A stretch of DNA of 64,000 bases. Source: Meghimatium bilineatum (Eukaryota; Mollusca; Gastropoda; Stylommatophora; Philomycidae). Made by a program: the position numbers and the translations under genes. The notes beneath the pieces were generated by a model. That model did not search any database. It had not been told where the DNA came from and saw only the letters and a list, made by a program, of their open reading frames with translations. The stretch's first letter is position 1. Each line of letters begins with the position of its first letter. Below, piece by piece: positions 43,536-54,792 of this stretch. The DNA is taken from the NCBI GenBank assembly GCA_034231615.1, contig CM067312.1:937501-1001500 (forward strand). The letters are read 5' to 3'.

Positions 43536-43865
43536 AACTCCACAACAGCACCTTCCATCATGCACCTATAAACACATTAGTAGCTTATCCTAATTCAGGA
43601 CGTAGCCATCAACCCAAAACTTTTTTGGCTGTAATGATTTTCTAGGCAATATAAATACGTTCAGTAGTTTGTCATTGCTTTCTGAACGGTCCGGATGTTC
43701 AAATGCATGTGGCGGGGATAGCACTAAGTACCTTGGCCGTCACAGATGTTATCTGAACCAATTCGCCACAGAGCTAGTCATGTACATCTAGCGAGCGTTT
43801 TTCCTACGAATCTTAGAGCACCACAGCAAGAAATTTGGTCCTGTTTTATGTCATCACACTTGAAA
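43536..43865. other. spacer
   Basis: No recognised gene. A 65-codon frame at 43746-43943 runs into the next array. Confidence 0.35.
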
Positions 43866-43867
43866 AC

Positions 43868-44022
43868 AATTAACATCGGATATACCCCCACAACTTGCAC
43901 ACATTTAACATCGGATATACCCCCACAACTTGCACACATTTAACATCGGATATACCCCCACAACTTGCACACATTTAACATCGGATATACCCCCACAACT
44001 TGCACACATTCAACATCGGACC
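43868..44022. repeat. 35-bp minisatellite, 4 copies
   Basis: Units contain taacatcggatataccccca and caacttgcacacatt. Confidence 0.95.
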
Positions 44023-44169
44023 GTCAATGTGTGAACACCAGGGCACGGATTACATTTCCGGATGCAAATTTTAGGGCTACTCTCTTTTTTTATGCATGTC
44101 ATAAGTGGCGACTAAGAAGAATTGGGGAATAGAAAGACACAGTGTCATATGTGAACAAAGATCAGCGTT

Positions 44170-44892
44170 GTTACTGTATATCTGGTTACTGAATATCTGG
44201 TTACTGCATATCTGGTTACTGCATAAGTTGTTACTGCATGTCTGGTTACTGTATATCTGGTTACTGCATATATTGTTATTGCATATCTGGTTACTGTATA
44301 TCTGGTTACTGTATATCTTGTTAATGCATATCTGGTTACTGTATATCTGGTTACTGAATATCTGGTTACTGCATATCTGGTTACTGTATATCGTGTTACT
44401 GTATATCTTGTTAATGCATATCGGGTTACTGCATATCTGGTTACTGTATATCGTGTTACTGTATATCTTGTTAATGCATATCTGGTTACTGTATATCTGG
44501 TTACTGTATATCTTGTTAATGCATATCTGGTTACTGTATATCTGGTTACTGTATATCTTGTTAATGCATATCTGGTTACTGTATATCTGGTTACTGTATA
44601 TCTTGTTAATGCATATCTGGTTACTGTATATCTGGTTACTGTATATATTGTTAATGCATATCTGGTTACTGTATATCTGGTTACTGTATATCTGGTTACT
44701 GCATATCTGGTTACTGTATATCGTGTTACTGTATATCTTGTTAATGCATATCTGGTTACTGTATATCTGGTTACTGTATATCTTGTTAATGTATATCTGG
44801 TTACTGTATATCTGGTTACTGTATATCTTGTTACTGCACATCAGGTTACTGCATATCTGGTTACTGCATGTCTGGTTACTGTATACTTTGTC
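44170..44892. repeat. 15-bp minisatellite with 45-bp higher-order unit
   Basis: Monomer ctggttactgtatat. Triplets (ctggttact, ctggttact, cttgttaat) repeat as a 45-bp block through much of the array. It is open on both strands because the period is five codons; not coding. Confidence 0.95.
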
Positions 44893-45198
44893 TCGATGTC
44901 TTAAATTTGACTACTATTGTGTCTACCAGTGAATGACAAAGAGACACTACATCTTGTTCCCTTTGTAACAGACTCGTATATGACATGGGTTGCCAGGTAT
45001 CCCCTTATTGCAGATGAGTTGTGATCAGACAAAATAATGGTGAACTAATAATCACAGAAGTATACTCTACACTCCTGGCCGGACACTGTGATCATGAATG
45101 ACTGCTTCACTTGGATGTTTCCATCTGGATTAAAAATGTATCCATAACTCCCCATCTCCCCAACATACTGATTCCCTTGAGGCAACAAATTGTACACA
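44893..45198. other. spacer
   Basis: No gene recognised. Confidence 0.4.
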
Positions 45199-45199
45199 A

Positions 45200-45467
45200 G
45201 CTGAGGTGTCACCTCGGTTACTCAAGTGTGAAGGTGAGGTGTCACCTCGGTTACTCAAGTGTGAAAGTGAGGTGTCACCTCAGTTACTCAAGTGTGAAGG
45301 TGAGGTGTCACCTCGGTTACTCAAGTGTGAAGCTGAGGTGTCACCTCATTTACTCAAGTGTGAAGCTGAGGTGTCACCTCGGTTACTCAAGTGTGAAGCT
45401 GAGGTGTCACCTCGGTTACTCAAGTGTGAAGCTGAGGTGTCACCTCGGTTACTCAAGTGTGAAGAAC
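45200..45467. repeat. 33-bp minisatellite, 8 copies, with palindromic core
   Basis: Units contain gaggtgtcacctcggttact and caagtgtgaag. The 13-mer gaggtgtcacctc is a perfect odd palindrome around a central T. Confidence 0.95.
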
Positions 45468-46140
45468 CTCTGTGTCAGAAAGACCTGGGTTATCAAACAA
45501 AAGCAAACTGTTCACAGCTAACGGGATTACAGCATCATCAATATCATCAACCAGGAATAGCTGACTCATGTGTCCACGAACTTTAACTGCTTGGAACATT
45601 ATCGATATCCAGGTTACTTACTGTACATCGTGCTCCAATGATGAACGGGTTCAGTCTGTCTCTATGACAGTATTTATATATTGCTATAGAATACGGTGTG
45701 TCTTCTTGATATCCATCCATGTATGTAATTACACTATAATTTCCTTATCTTGACTAGTTACCTTTTGCTTAATTCTTGTTTCGTGTTAGCCATTCATTAC
45801 TTTCTTTCGGAACAATTGTTACTTTCTTATTTTATGGATATTTCTTTGATTTATCAGTTTTAATATTGGCTACTTCTTGTACCTGCCAAAGCTCCCTTGA
45901 TCGCAACGTCAATTTGTTTTCTGTTTTTAAAACTATTCCGTGTTTTTAAGTTTAGAAATGCAGAAATCCTGCCATGTCCAGCCACAGTAACTTGTTCGAA
46001 ATCAACTGGTGGTATTTGAAATTCCGATAGATCAGAAATATTGGCAACTTACTGAACATAAATATTGTCTGAAAATCACTAAGTCCATGCTAATATGTAT
46101 TATGGCTATACTAGCTACCCAACTTTATCATATTGTCTAA
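45468..46140. other. spacer without recognised gene
   Basis: Single-copy AT-rich sequence; no domain recognised. Confidence 0.45.
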
Positions 46141-46142
46141 CC

Positions 46143-46568
46143 ATGCACTGTCTACATGTAAGCAACCTGTCTACACATATAGTGCCTGCATGTAAGCAAC
46201 CTGTCAATGCATATAGTGCCTGCATGTAAGCAACCTGTCAATGCATATAGTGCATGCATGTAAGCAACCTGTCTACACATATAGTGCGTGCATGTAAGCA
46301 ACCTGTCAAAGCATATAGTTCCTGCATGTAAGCAACCTGTCTACACATATAGTGCCTGCATGTAAGCAACCTGTCAAAGCATATAGTTCCTGCATGTAAG
46401 CAACCTGTCAATGCATATAGTGCCTGCATGTAAGCAACGTCTCTACACATATAGTGCCTGCATGTAAGCAACGTCTCTACACATATAGTGCCTGCATGTA
46501 AGCAACGTGTCTACTCATATAGTGCCTGCAGGTAAGCAACCTGTCAAAGCAAATAGTGCCTGCATGTC
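46143..46568. repeat. 34-bp minisatellite, 12 copies
   Basis: Units contain gcctgcatgtaagcaacctg and tctacacatatagt. Tctacaca and tcaatgca/tcaaagca monomers are mixed. Confidence 0.95.
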
Positions 46569-47035
46569 ATCAGCTGCTGGCAATGCTTACATAAATACAT
46601 ATTTATGTTGAAGTGAATGGACAGGCATGTTCGATGGCACAAATCCTAATATCCTCCCAGAGGTGCGGAGCTGTCAAGACCTAAAACGTGTTTGAGTACT
46701 TGACCAGTTTCCACTCGAGTTGGATAGATTCAGCAAATATCATGTAAGCAGTAAGTGATATGAAAATATTCTCAAGTTGTGTACACAGGACGCGCATTAC
46801 AAGGTCAAGTAGATATGACCGGCAGTCATTGATCGCGGTCAGCCAAATGTAAGCTCGGCCAGTGGCCGGAAGATTAAATGTCTGGATGTACGGCAAGAAC
46901 TATTCTCCTGAATGCAGATATATTAAATAGATATGTATACACACGGAGAGGATAACGGGAAACGAGAAACACTCCGTTCTGAATATGTAAAGAGATGGAT
47001 TAACTGTTGGCTGTTTACACAGAGTGGGAGACAGG
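46569..47035. other. spacer
   Basis: No gene recognised. Confidence 0.4.
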
Positions 47036-47039
47036 GAGG

Positions 47040-47385
47040 TTGAGAGGCAGACACAAGGAGTGATAGGCAGGAAAATAAGGAAGCAAACAGAATCAGTGAT
47101 AGGGAGGTAAAGAGAAAAATAGAATGAGTGATAGGGAGGTACAGAGAAAAATAGAATGAGTGATAGGGAGGTACAGAGAAAAATAGAATGAGTGATAGGG
47201 AGATAAAGAGAAAAACAATGGCTGATATAGAGGTAAGAAGGTAAACAGAACGATTCATAGACATCAAGAGGTAAACAGATTCAGAAACTGGAAGGTAAAG
47301 AGGTAAATATAATGAATGATAGATAGCAAGGTAAAGAGGTAAACAAAATAATTCATAGCCATGAAGGTCAGGAGAAAGTAAGACA
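47040..47385. repeat. 32-bp minisatellite, about 9 copies, partly degenerate
   Basis: The central copies (47100-47210) are nearly identical, with tagggaggtacagagaaaaa and tagaatgagtga. Outer copies diverge. Confidence 0.85.
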
Positions 47386-47485
47386 ATGAACATAGAGACA
47401 GATGGAATTATGCATCTCCCTGGATTAGCAGTGAAGACGACGCGATTAGGCTTCTCCGTGTGGTATCTTGACAACGATAACACTA

Positions 47486-47565
47486 GGCGTCTCCCTGGTG
47501 TAGTAGTAGAGACTTTCGTTGTCTGTTCCAGATGTTTCAGGTTCGAATCGCGCTCGTGACATCAT
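47486..47565 (+). ncRNA. tRNA-like pol III promoter, possible SINE head
   Basis: A-box-like tggtgtagtagtaga (47496-47510) and a near-canonical B box ggttcgaatcg (47540-47550) are separated by about 30 bases, as in tRNA genes. The acceptor stem does not pair convincingly, so a tRNA-derived SINE relic is more likely than a tRNA. Confidence 0.4.
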
Positions 47566-47579
47566 GTTTTTAGACTGTT

Positions 47580-47630
47580 CTTCGTGTGCGTGCGCGCGCG
47601 TGCGTACTTGCGTACGTGTGTGTGTGTGAA
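47580..47630. repeat. alternating purine-pyrimidine GT/GC tract
   Basis: Tgcgtgcgcgcgcgtgcgta followed by gtgtgtgtgtg; a Z-DNA-prone simple repeat about 20 bases after the tRNA-like segment. Confidence 0.9.
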
Positions 47631-48250
47631 GTTCCCTACGGATTATTGCTTGAAGCTACATAATTACGTGCTATAGTGCTCTCGGAATACACTATGGTGC
47701 TTGCATTCGGCAGGCTGCATGACGCTTCATTGAGAGGAGGACGGGGTGCATCTTGAAGAGTATGCAAGCTTACTCTGCCAGCAACATGAGGAAGTGTTAA
47801 AGAGTTTGCAAGCTTACTCTGCCAGCAGATGAATGCCGGAAATTCAATTTAGTACACCTGTAACTATCTCAAATTTCCATTAACTTGCTGGAGACTGTTG
47901 TCATGTGAACTACATTCGTATAATCCAGTTTGAATTCGAGAAAATTATGTCAATTTCAAGGTGAGTCTTACAAAAATGTCAATACTGCATTGTTCCCTTT
48001 AAGGGGTTGCACAGGGGGATTTTGTAGCTGTAGGTAAGTCTTATGTCAGTTTCAATGCCAGTCTGCTTGAAAGTAAATATGTTCTTCCAGGCAGAATAAT
48101 GCCTGACGTTTTAAAATAGTGTTAAGTTGCCTTCTGAATTGGATAAAGTAAATACTTTTCCCTCAAGCTCTTCACAACCCCTTGGAGAGAAGTAACCAAC
48201 GAAGGCAACCAGTCTTAAAACTTTATTTAACTTAATAAACCACGGACCAT
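47631..48250. other. spacer with a two-copy duplication
   Basis: Gcaagcttactctgccagca occurs twice (47766-47826). No gene recognised. Confidence 0.45.
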
Positions 48251-48254
48251 ACTA

Positions 48255-48562
48255 TTCCTCAGGTAGCCACACATAACCAAACATAGCCACGTATGACCAC
48301 ATTAGCCACGCACATAGCCACACACAAAACCACACACATAGTCACACATATACCCAGACATATAGCCAAATGCAAGTCCCCACACATAGCCACATGCATA
48401 GTCGCAATTACAATCACATACATAGCTACACAGTCACACATAGCTACACACATAGCCACACAAAACTACTCACATCACATATAGCCACAAATAACTACAC
48501 TCATAGCCACAAATAGCCACACACGTAGCCAAACAGAGCCAAACACAGTGCCACACATAGTA
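48255..48562. repeat. degenerate short tandem repeat
   Basis: Variants of acatagccacacat recur about every 12-16 bases. Confidence 0.85.
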
Positions 48563-50488
48563 AAAGACATAAAGACACATATCAAACATAATGAATACCA
48601 GATATCAAGTTACAAAATGGTGTCAAACATGGATTCCTGTTTACCCCAACACTCGTTCCATGTCCAGATGTTGTTACAATCTGATGACAGCTTGACACTG
48701 CTGCTGCTGAAGTTATCTAGCCATGACAGCAAGTAAATTTGATAATACTTCAATACCTGTACGGGATGTTTGTTGTTGTTGTGATAGTCCTTGTCTCGAC
48801 TGGTCCGTTCTCAGTGACTGGGGTGCACAGTTTGAATGTCTTGACAAAATCGCATCTTTTATTGGAGATGCGGTTTGTCAAGTACGGAAAATCTCGTGTA
48901 CGAGAGTTTCTAGGCGATTTGGTGCCATTGAACGGACTGGTTCAATTCCCCTTAGACTCAAGAACTAGTGATGACAGCGTGCTGCAGCTAACGTTCTCTA
49001 ACGATGACATCTAGCTGCTTGTTGATGTTCTCAAGCAATGAGATGATGTTCTATTGCGAGGCGTAAACAAATCGTTGGAACAAGTATCTGAATTTGTAGA
49101 GTACCGCCCTCTTCGTTTATCCGCCATGTTTAGCTAAGTACATATCGCAAGGCAATTGTTAAATAATATTTCTTATACTTGAGCAAATTTGAAAATGTAT
49201 TGTAAGTTCACTATCATCAAGTGTCGTCTCCGCTTCTCAGGTCGGCTGCAACAGACATCCAACATCAACTCTCTCTTGACTTGGTGGTGCACTCTACTAG
49301 ACTCTAACCTATCCATCTGGTGATGAATTTCTCCTACTTGTATCTCTCTACTCTCAAATTTCTTTCAAGTGCGGTCTTCAACAAGGTGTCATATATTTTA
49401 ATATATCTAAAATACTTGATTTATTTGATCTTCATGTCTTAAGTAGTTATTCTTTCATACGCAGTGATTGTTAGAATGTATTTATTTGTTCTCTTCTCTT
49501 ATCACGAAGTTCTCCCTATTCTTCTATACATCCACATCTCACGTGAATTCTGTCTTCTAGTTTGTTCTTCATTGTCCCTATATCTCAGACATATACATTA
49601 GTATAGAATACATGTAGTATTTTATAGTTGTCATGTTCAGTGGGTGTGTGTTATTTGTTTCTATATCAATATTTTTCACATGTCATTGAAACTAGTTTTA
49701 TCCAAATCTCATTTAACTTCTGTGAAGTATTTGACTACAATCACCTCCTGCTCTATCTGTTAGTCTGTGGGTGGAAAACTATCAAGAATGACGGACTAGT
49801 AAACTTGACGTGTACTTTCACACAATTCTCGCATCAGTGGGCACGTATGTGTGTGTGGTTGTGTGGGTATGGCCGTGTGTTTGCGTGATTGCTTGCTTGT
49901 ATACACAGAGAACTTTCATTTCGGAACTTGCAGGGGCGGATTTAGACTAGCCCCACGCGTATCCAGTAATGAAGTCCAACTCCACTGATGTCTATGCCAT
50001 TAAACGGTATTAAAATATTCACTCCTCCCGGGACATGTTTTATGGTAAGACAGGCAAATCCCCGGTGCCGAGAACTGGATCTTTCATTTATTGAATACCC
50101 GTTCTCCCAAGTGCCAGAAATACGTAGAGGGTGAGTCAATATTGTCTCACCTTGTCTATATGTAACCGACTTGATTAGCTGGCTAGTTCTTGTTTGGGTT
50201 GTCTCCGTCAGGATGTGCGTCAACCCTAAATCTATTGATGATATTAGCTTCTTGTCAAGCCATTTTGTGGTTGTTAAGTGCAGCAACACTATTTGCAGTT
50301 CGTAACTCACACACGGTCAGGTTCAGTCTGGATATCTCATTTATTGCCCCTGTATGATCACGTGAACAGCTCAGCGGGAGTATACAATTTTCACACAACG
50401 ACTGAAATACGTATATTCTCTGTTAGCATTGGGCGTCTCCAGGCACAGTTTGAGAAGTTGTAGAGTTTAGACGTCATTTGAGACGTTT
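48563..50488. other. long single-copy region, no gene assigned
   Basis: Two overlapping forward frames (48723-48968 and 48739-49014) and a 122-codon - strand frame (49942-50310) are among the longest non-repetitive open frames. None shows a motif I recognise. Caggggcggatttagactag near 49931 resembles the terminal sequence of some hAT-type DNA transposons, but no partner end was found. Confidence 0.35.
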
Positions 50489-50489
50489 G

Positions 50490-50652
50490 AATGAAAATAA
50501 TATTAGAGATTGTAAATTGTAGATTTGTAGTGTGAAATATGATTAGAGATTGTAAATTGTAGATTTTTAGTGTGAAATATGATTAGAGATTGTAAAATGT
50601 AGATTTTTAGTGTGAAATATGATTAGAGATTGTAAAATGTATTATGAGATAG
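50490..50652. repeat. 40-bp minisatellite, about 4 copies
   Basis: Units contain gattagagattgtaaattgt and agatttttagtgtgaaatat. Confidence 0.93.
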
Positions 50653-50689
50653 TATTATATGCATATATCAAATGACATATTCTTTCCAG

Positions 50690-51085
50690 AACGCTTTGTT
50701 GTGGATACTCTGAACGTCTCTCAGTTCCGGACAAAAAGGACTGTATCGACCAGAGACACATGCATACATTCTTCCATGTCACTGGCCCTTCGTCATCATT
50801 GCCTTCCTCTTCTTCTCTTTCCCGGCACTCTGCCCCCTAGACTCACGATACCATCATGTCGCTTTAAGTATCCAAAATACTGTAGCTTCCTTCTTATGAT
50901 GGTATTTAGAAGCCACCCTTCATTTAGTTTCAGTAATTTCAAAACTACAATGTTCTTCTTTTTCTCTGTCCATGATATGTGTAGTATCTTTCTGTAACAC
51001 TTCATTTCAAATAATTTAAAAAAAAATCTTTTTGTCTTGTCCAAGACTCGCATCCAAATGCTGCCACTTGGAAAACACATGATCT
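50690..51085 (-). pseudogene. RTE/BovB-like ORF2 C-terminal relic
   Basis: Read downward: FEMKCYRKILHISWTEKKKN (about 50955-51015), NTIIRRKLQYFGYLKRHDG (50850-50905) and GKRRRGRQ (50796-50820), then stops. This matches the EMWCYR.ML.ISWT / FGH..R / GRGRQ series of RTE-type elements, with FGH changed to FGY. It is truncated at the 5' side. Confidence 0.8.
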
Positions 51086-51775
51086 TAAAATGGATAATTT
51101 AATGTCATTATTACTAATTTGTCACAGCGTTCTCATTTGTGTTAATGTGAGTGTTGCAATTGCGAGTTTGAGATTGTATTAGAGATTGTATTATTAGTCA
51201 CATTTTGTGGGGTCTGTCTCTACAATACGTCAATGATTGTGTGTTGATGTTGAACTAAAAAACTTGTCTCTGAAGCGTGAATCACATGATCTTGTAATAT
51301 ACAACACGCACAGATATTTCCTAATATCATAACACTCTCGGGACATGCTTGGTGATGTTTACGTTATTGTGATGGTTTAAGTTGGAATAAAGTTCACAAG
51401 AAGATGGTAGGCGAAAATCAACATTTATATTAAGAGCAGTTGAAATACATAGGTCGCCGTATCTAATATCCTGTTTCTAATCAAGAATATGTAAACAAGT
51501 GCCTATTGGATGAAATGTGAGAACCTCGTGATACAGGAGCTGTAACCATTGTATCGAGTACAAGTTGTTAGTGTAGTTGTTTTTTATTTCGTATATTTAG
51601 TAATTTAGGAACCATCAGCCGTTATACCCTGAGATAGTTACTGAATCGGAGATCGGAGCACATATGAACGTGCCCGGTGTACGAAGAAGGTAACCAACAG
51701 AACTATTTAATACCTGATGCATATCGACACTGGGTTCTACTATGCATGACGTAACAGGAAACTGAGAACGAGTTT
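51086..51775. other. spacer
   Basis: AT-rich single-copy sequence; no gene recognised. Confidence 0.45.
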
Positions 51776-51778
51776 GGG

Positions 51779-52205
51779 GTGGTGTTGGCTGTTGCTACTA
51801 TAGAGGTTCAAAGTGGAGCAGAAGCTATGCTGAAATCGGATGTGTCGAGTGCAAAGATGCAAATATCTCATCCGATCTGTAAACTATGTCACAACGCATT
51901 CTGTTCTTTGGGACTATATCATGATAATTTGGAGCTGTTTAGTAATATAAACAGAAGAAAATGTGGAAGCCTCGCCATTGAAATCAGGTACGAAGGAGAG
52001 ACAGAAAAGAGATGACGACTCGCAGAAATCAGGTAAGATAGAGAGAAAGAGAACAGATGACTTAGAGAGATTGCAATTTTCATGTCATGACATCACATTA
52101 GCGCTTCTCTTGTCTGATCAAGATAATCTTCAAACATGCGATCAATGTAACAAGCTGTTCCCAGACATGATTGAACTTGTCAATCTTATGTGCAATCAAA
52201 CATAA
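51779..52205 (+). other. uncertain zinc-finger-like open frames
   Basis: The first frame contains HPICKLCHNAFCSLGLYHDN and the second CDQCNKLFPDMIELVNLM. Both have the C-x2-C-x3-F-x5-L start of a C2H2 finger, but the histidine pair is incomplete. The frames are offset and separated by an imperfect duplication of about 58 bases that begins at two cag|gta donor-like sites (51988 and 52032). It could be a decayed gene or chance. Confidence 0.2.
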
Positions 52206-52261
52206 CAAATATGCACATGTTTTATCTGTGTTATCTCGCTTACTAAGGTGGACTGCGGAGT

Positions 52262-52412
52262 GAGACATCCCAAATATGCTCAAGTTTTAGCTGTGTTGAT
52301 CTCACTTGTAAAGGTAAACTGCATTTATCACACTTGTAAAGGTAAACTGCATTTATCACACTTGTAAAGGTAAACTGTATTTATCTCACTCACTTGTAAC
52401 GGAGAACTGTAT
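52262..52412. repeat. 28-bp tandem repeat, about 5 copies
   Basis: Units contain cacttgtaaaggtaaactgc and atttatca. Confidence 0.85.
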
Positions 52413-52679
52413 TTATATCAGATGATGACAGCTCACTACGAAAAGTTTCTCTTGGTCTTCCTCTTCTTCTTTTGTCGTCTAATACCGAATACAATGCTTT
52501 AATGTAGTGGCCGTCTCTGTCTATGTACATGTATGCTAGCAGTCCATGTTTTTCATCCTATTGTTATAACATCCACGTTTTTCATCTTATTGTTATAGAA
52601 AGCTCAGATCTATTAAGTGTTATATTTCAGTTTCAGTTTAGTTTTTTAGCGCAGCACAAGGTAATTCATATATGTAGAT

Positions 52680-53640
52680 CTGCTTTTGTGATTTATTATG
52701 TAGACCTTATGTGTAGATGTTATATGTAGATCTAATGTGTAGATGTTATATGTAGATCTAATGTGTAGATGTTATATGTAGATCTAATGTGTAGATGTTA
52801 TATGTAGATCTAATGTGTAGATGTTATATGTAGATCTAATGTGTAGATGTTATATGTAGATCTAATGTGTAGATGTTATATGTAGATCTAATGTGTAGAT
52901 GTTATATGTAGATCTAATGTGTAGATGTTATATGTAGATCTAATGTGTAGATGTTATATGTAGATCTAATGTGTAGATGTTATATGTAGATCTAATGTGT
53001 AGATGTTATATGTAGATCTAATGTGTAGATGTTATATGTAGATATAATGTGTAGATATTATATGTAGATATAATGTGTAGATATTATATGTAGATGTTAT
53101 ATGTAGATCTAATGTGTAGATGTTATATGTAGACCTTATATGTAGATCTAATGTGTAGATGTTATATGTAGATCTAATGTGTAGATGTTATATGTAGACC
53201 TTATATGTAGATATAATGTGTAGATGTTATATGTAGATCTAATGTGTAGATGTTATATGTAGATATAATGTGTAGATGTTATATGTAGATATAATGTGTA
53301 GATATAATGTGTAGATATTATATGTAGATGTTATATGTAGATCTAATGTGTAGATGTTATATGTAGACCTTATATGTAGATATAATGTGTAGATGTTATA
53401 TGTAGACCTTATATGTAGATATAATGTGTAGATGTTATATGTAGATATAATGTGTAGATGTTATATGTAGATCTAATGTGTAGATGTTATATGTAGATCT
53501 AATGTGTAGATGTTATATGTAGATATAATGTGTAGATATTATATGTAGATGTTATATGTAGATATAATGTGTAGATATTATATGTAGACCTTATATGTAG
53601 ATATAATATGTAGATATTATATGTAGATGTTTTATGTTGA
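52680..53640. repeat. 26-bp minisatellite, about 37 copies
   Basis: Monomer tagatctaatgtgtagatgt plus tatatg. The first half is almost perfectly homogeneous. The second half mixes tagacctta and tagatata variants and 12-14-base half units. It abuts the RT relic at 53640. Confidence 0.96.
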
Positions 53641-53644
53641 TATT

Positions 53645-54312
53645 ATATAGTGAGATACGTTGCTTTCAATCGCGGACGTTACTCCAGATTTGATTTTATT
53701 AGTTCTGTATGTTATGTTCCTCCAGGGCCATCGGCGGCGCATAGGACAGAAACCATAGCTTTCCATTTGTGTTGCCAGGTCTTTCAATTGTTGCGTGTTG
53801 TTTAGGTTCATTGACATGTCTTCTCTATTAATGGTTCTTCGTAGAGTTTCTCTAGGTCTCCCTCTTCTTCTTACCCCGGGTGGCACCCAATTTAGTGACT
53901 GCTGGGGAATTCTTTGGCTGTTCATTCTGAGAACATGGCCGATGTAAGTCCAACGCCTTTGTCTAATGAAGGAAGATATATGGATTTGTTTGCTATCCTC
54001 TCTTATAGTAGTGTTAGATTTAAAGTCACTCCACTTAACGTTCAGAATGGTACGTAGGCATTTGTTTTCAAATGAGTCGAGTCTCTTATCTGTGGCTTTT
54101 GTGGCTTTCCAACTTTCGCATCCATATGATAGAATAGGGATGATGTTGGAGTTAAACAACCTGAGTTTTGTGGTGTTTCTTAGTGTTTGACGTCCAGATA
54201 TTACGTAGTTTACTGAAAGCACCTGCTGCAAGGGAGTTCTGTATAACAATGTCAAAATAGTGGAGGTCTTGATTCTGATAATCCAGTGGTCACGATCTCC
54301 TTTGCTATAATG
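53645..54312 (-). pseudogene. non-LTR reverse transcriptase C-terminal relic
   Basis: Read downward: LRLFNSNIIPILSYGCESW (about 54110-54165), DKRLDSFENKCLRTILNVKW (54030-54095), RQRRWTYIGHVLRMNSQRI (53915-53975), GVRRRGRPRETLRRTINRED (53830-53885) and QQLKDLATQMESYGF (53750-53795). It keeps one open frame for over 200 codons. It belongs to the same family as 26965-27850 but is better preserved. The catalytic RT core is not present, so it is a 5'-truncated copy. Confidence 0.85.
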
Positions 54313-54314
54313 TT

Positions 54315-54792
54315 GTTGTATCAATAATGTTAATTTATCTATAATGTTAGTTTATCTATAATGTTAGTTTATCTATAATGTTAGTTTATCTATAATGTTA
54401 GTTTATCTATAATGTTAGTTTACCTATAATGTTAGTTTATCTATAATGTTAGTTTATCTATAATGTTAGTTTATCAATAATGTTAGTTTATCTATAATGT
54501 TAGTTTATCTATAATGTTAGTTTATCTATAATGTTAGTTTATCTATAATGTTAGTTTATCTATAATGTTAGTTTATCTATAATGTTAGTTTATCTATAAT
54601 GTTAGTTTATCTATAATGTTAGTTTATCTATAATGTTAGTTTATCTATAATGTTAGGTTATCTATAATGTTAGTTTATCTATAATGTTAGGTTATCTATA
54701 ATGTTAGTTTATCTGTAATGTTAGTTTATCTATAATGTTAGTTTATCTATAATGTTAGGTTATCTGTAATGTTGCTGTATCCATAATGTTAG
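54315..54792. repeat. 17-bp minisatellite, about 28 copies, left part of a split array
   Basis: Unit tatctataatgttagtt. The same repeat reappears at 57540-57618 on the far side of the retrotransposon, so the two tracts were one array before insertion. Confidence 0.96.

Noticed and set aside
44077..44932. Long frames on both strands as genes
   Set aside because: The 15-bp monomer is five codons long and stop-free on both strands; a repeat artefact.
47040..47483. 186-codon - strand membrane-protein-like frame
   Set aside because: Its hydrophobic repeats come from the 32-bp minisatellite read in antisense.
49931..50310. hAT transposon with its terminal repeat at 49931
   Set aside because: The caggggcgg start is suggestive, but no matching opposite end, target duplication or transposase motif was found.
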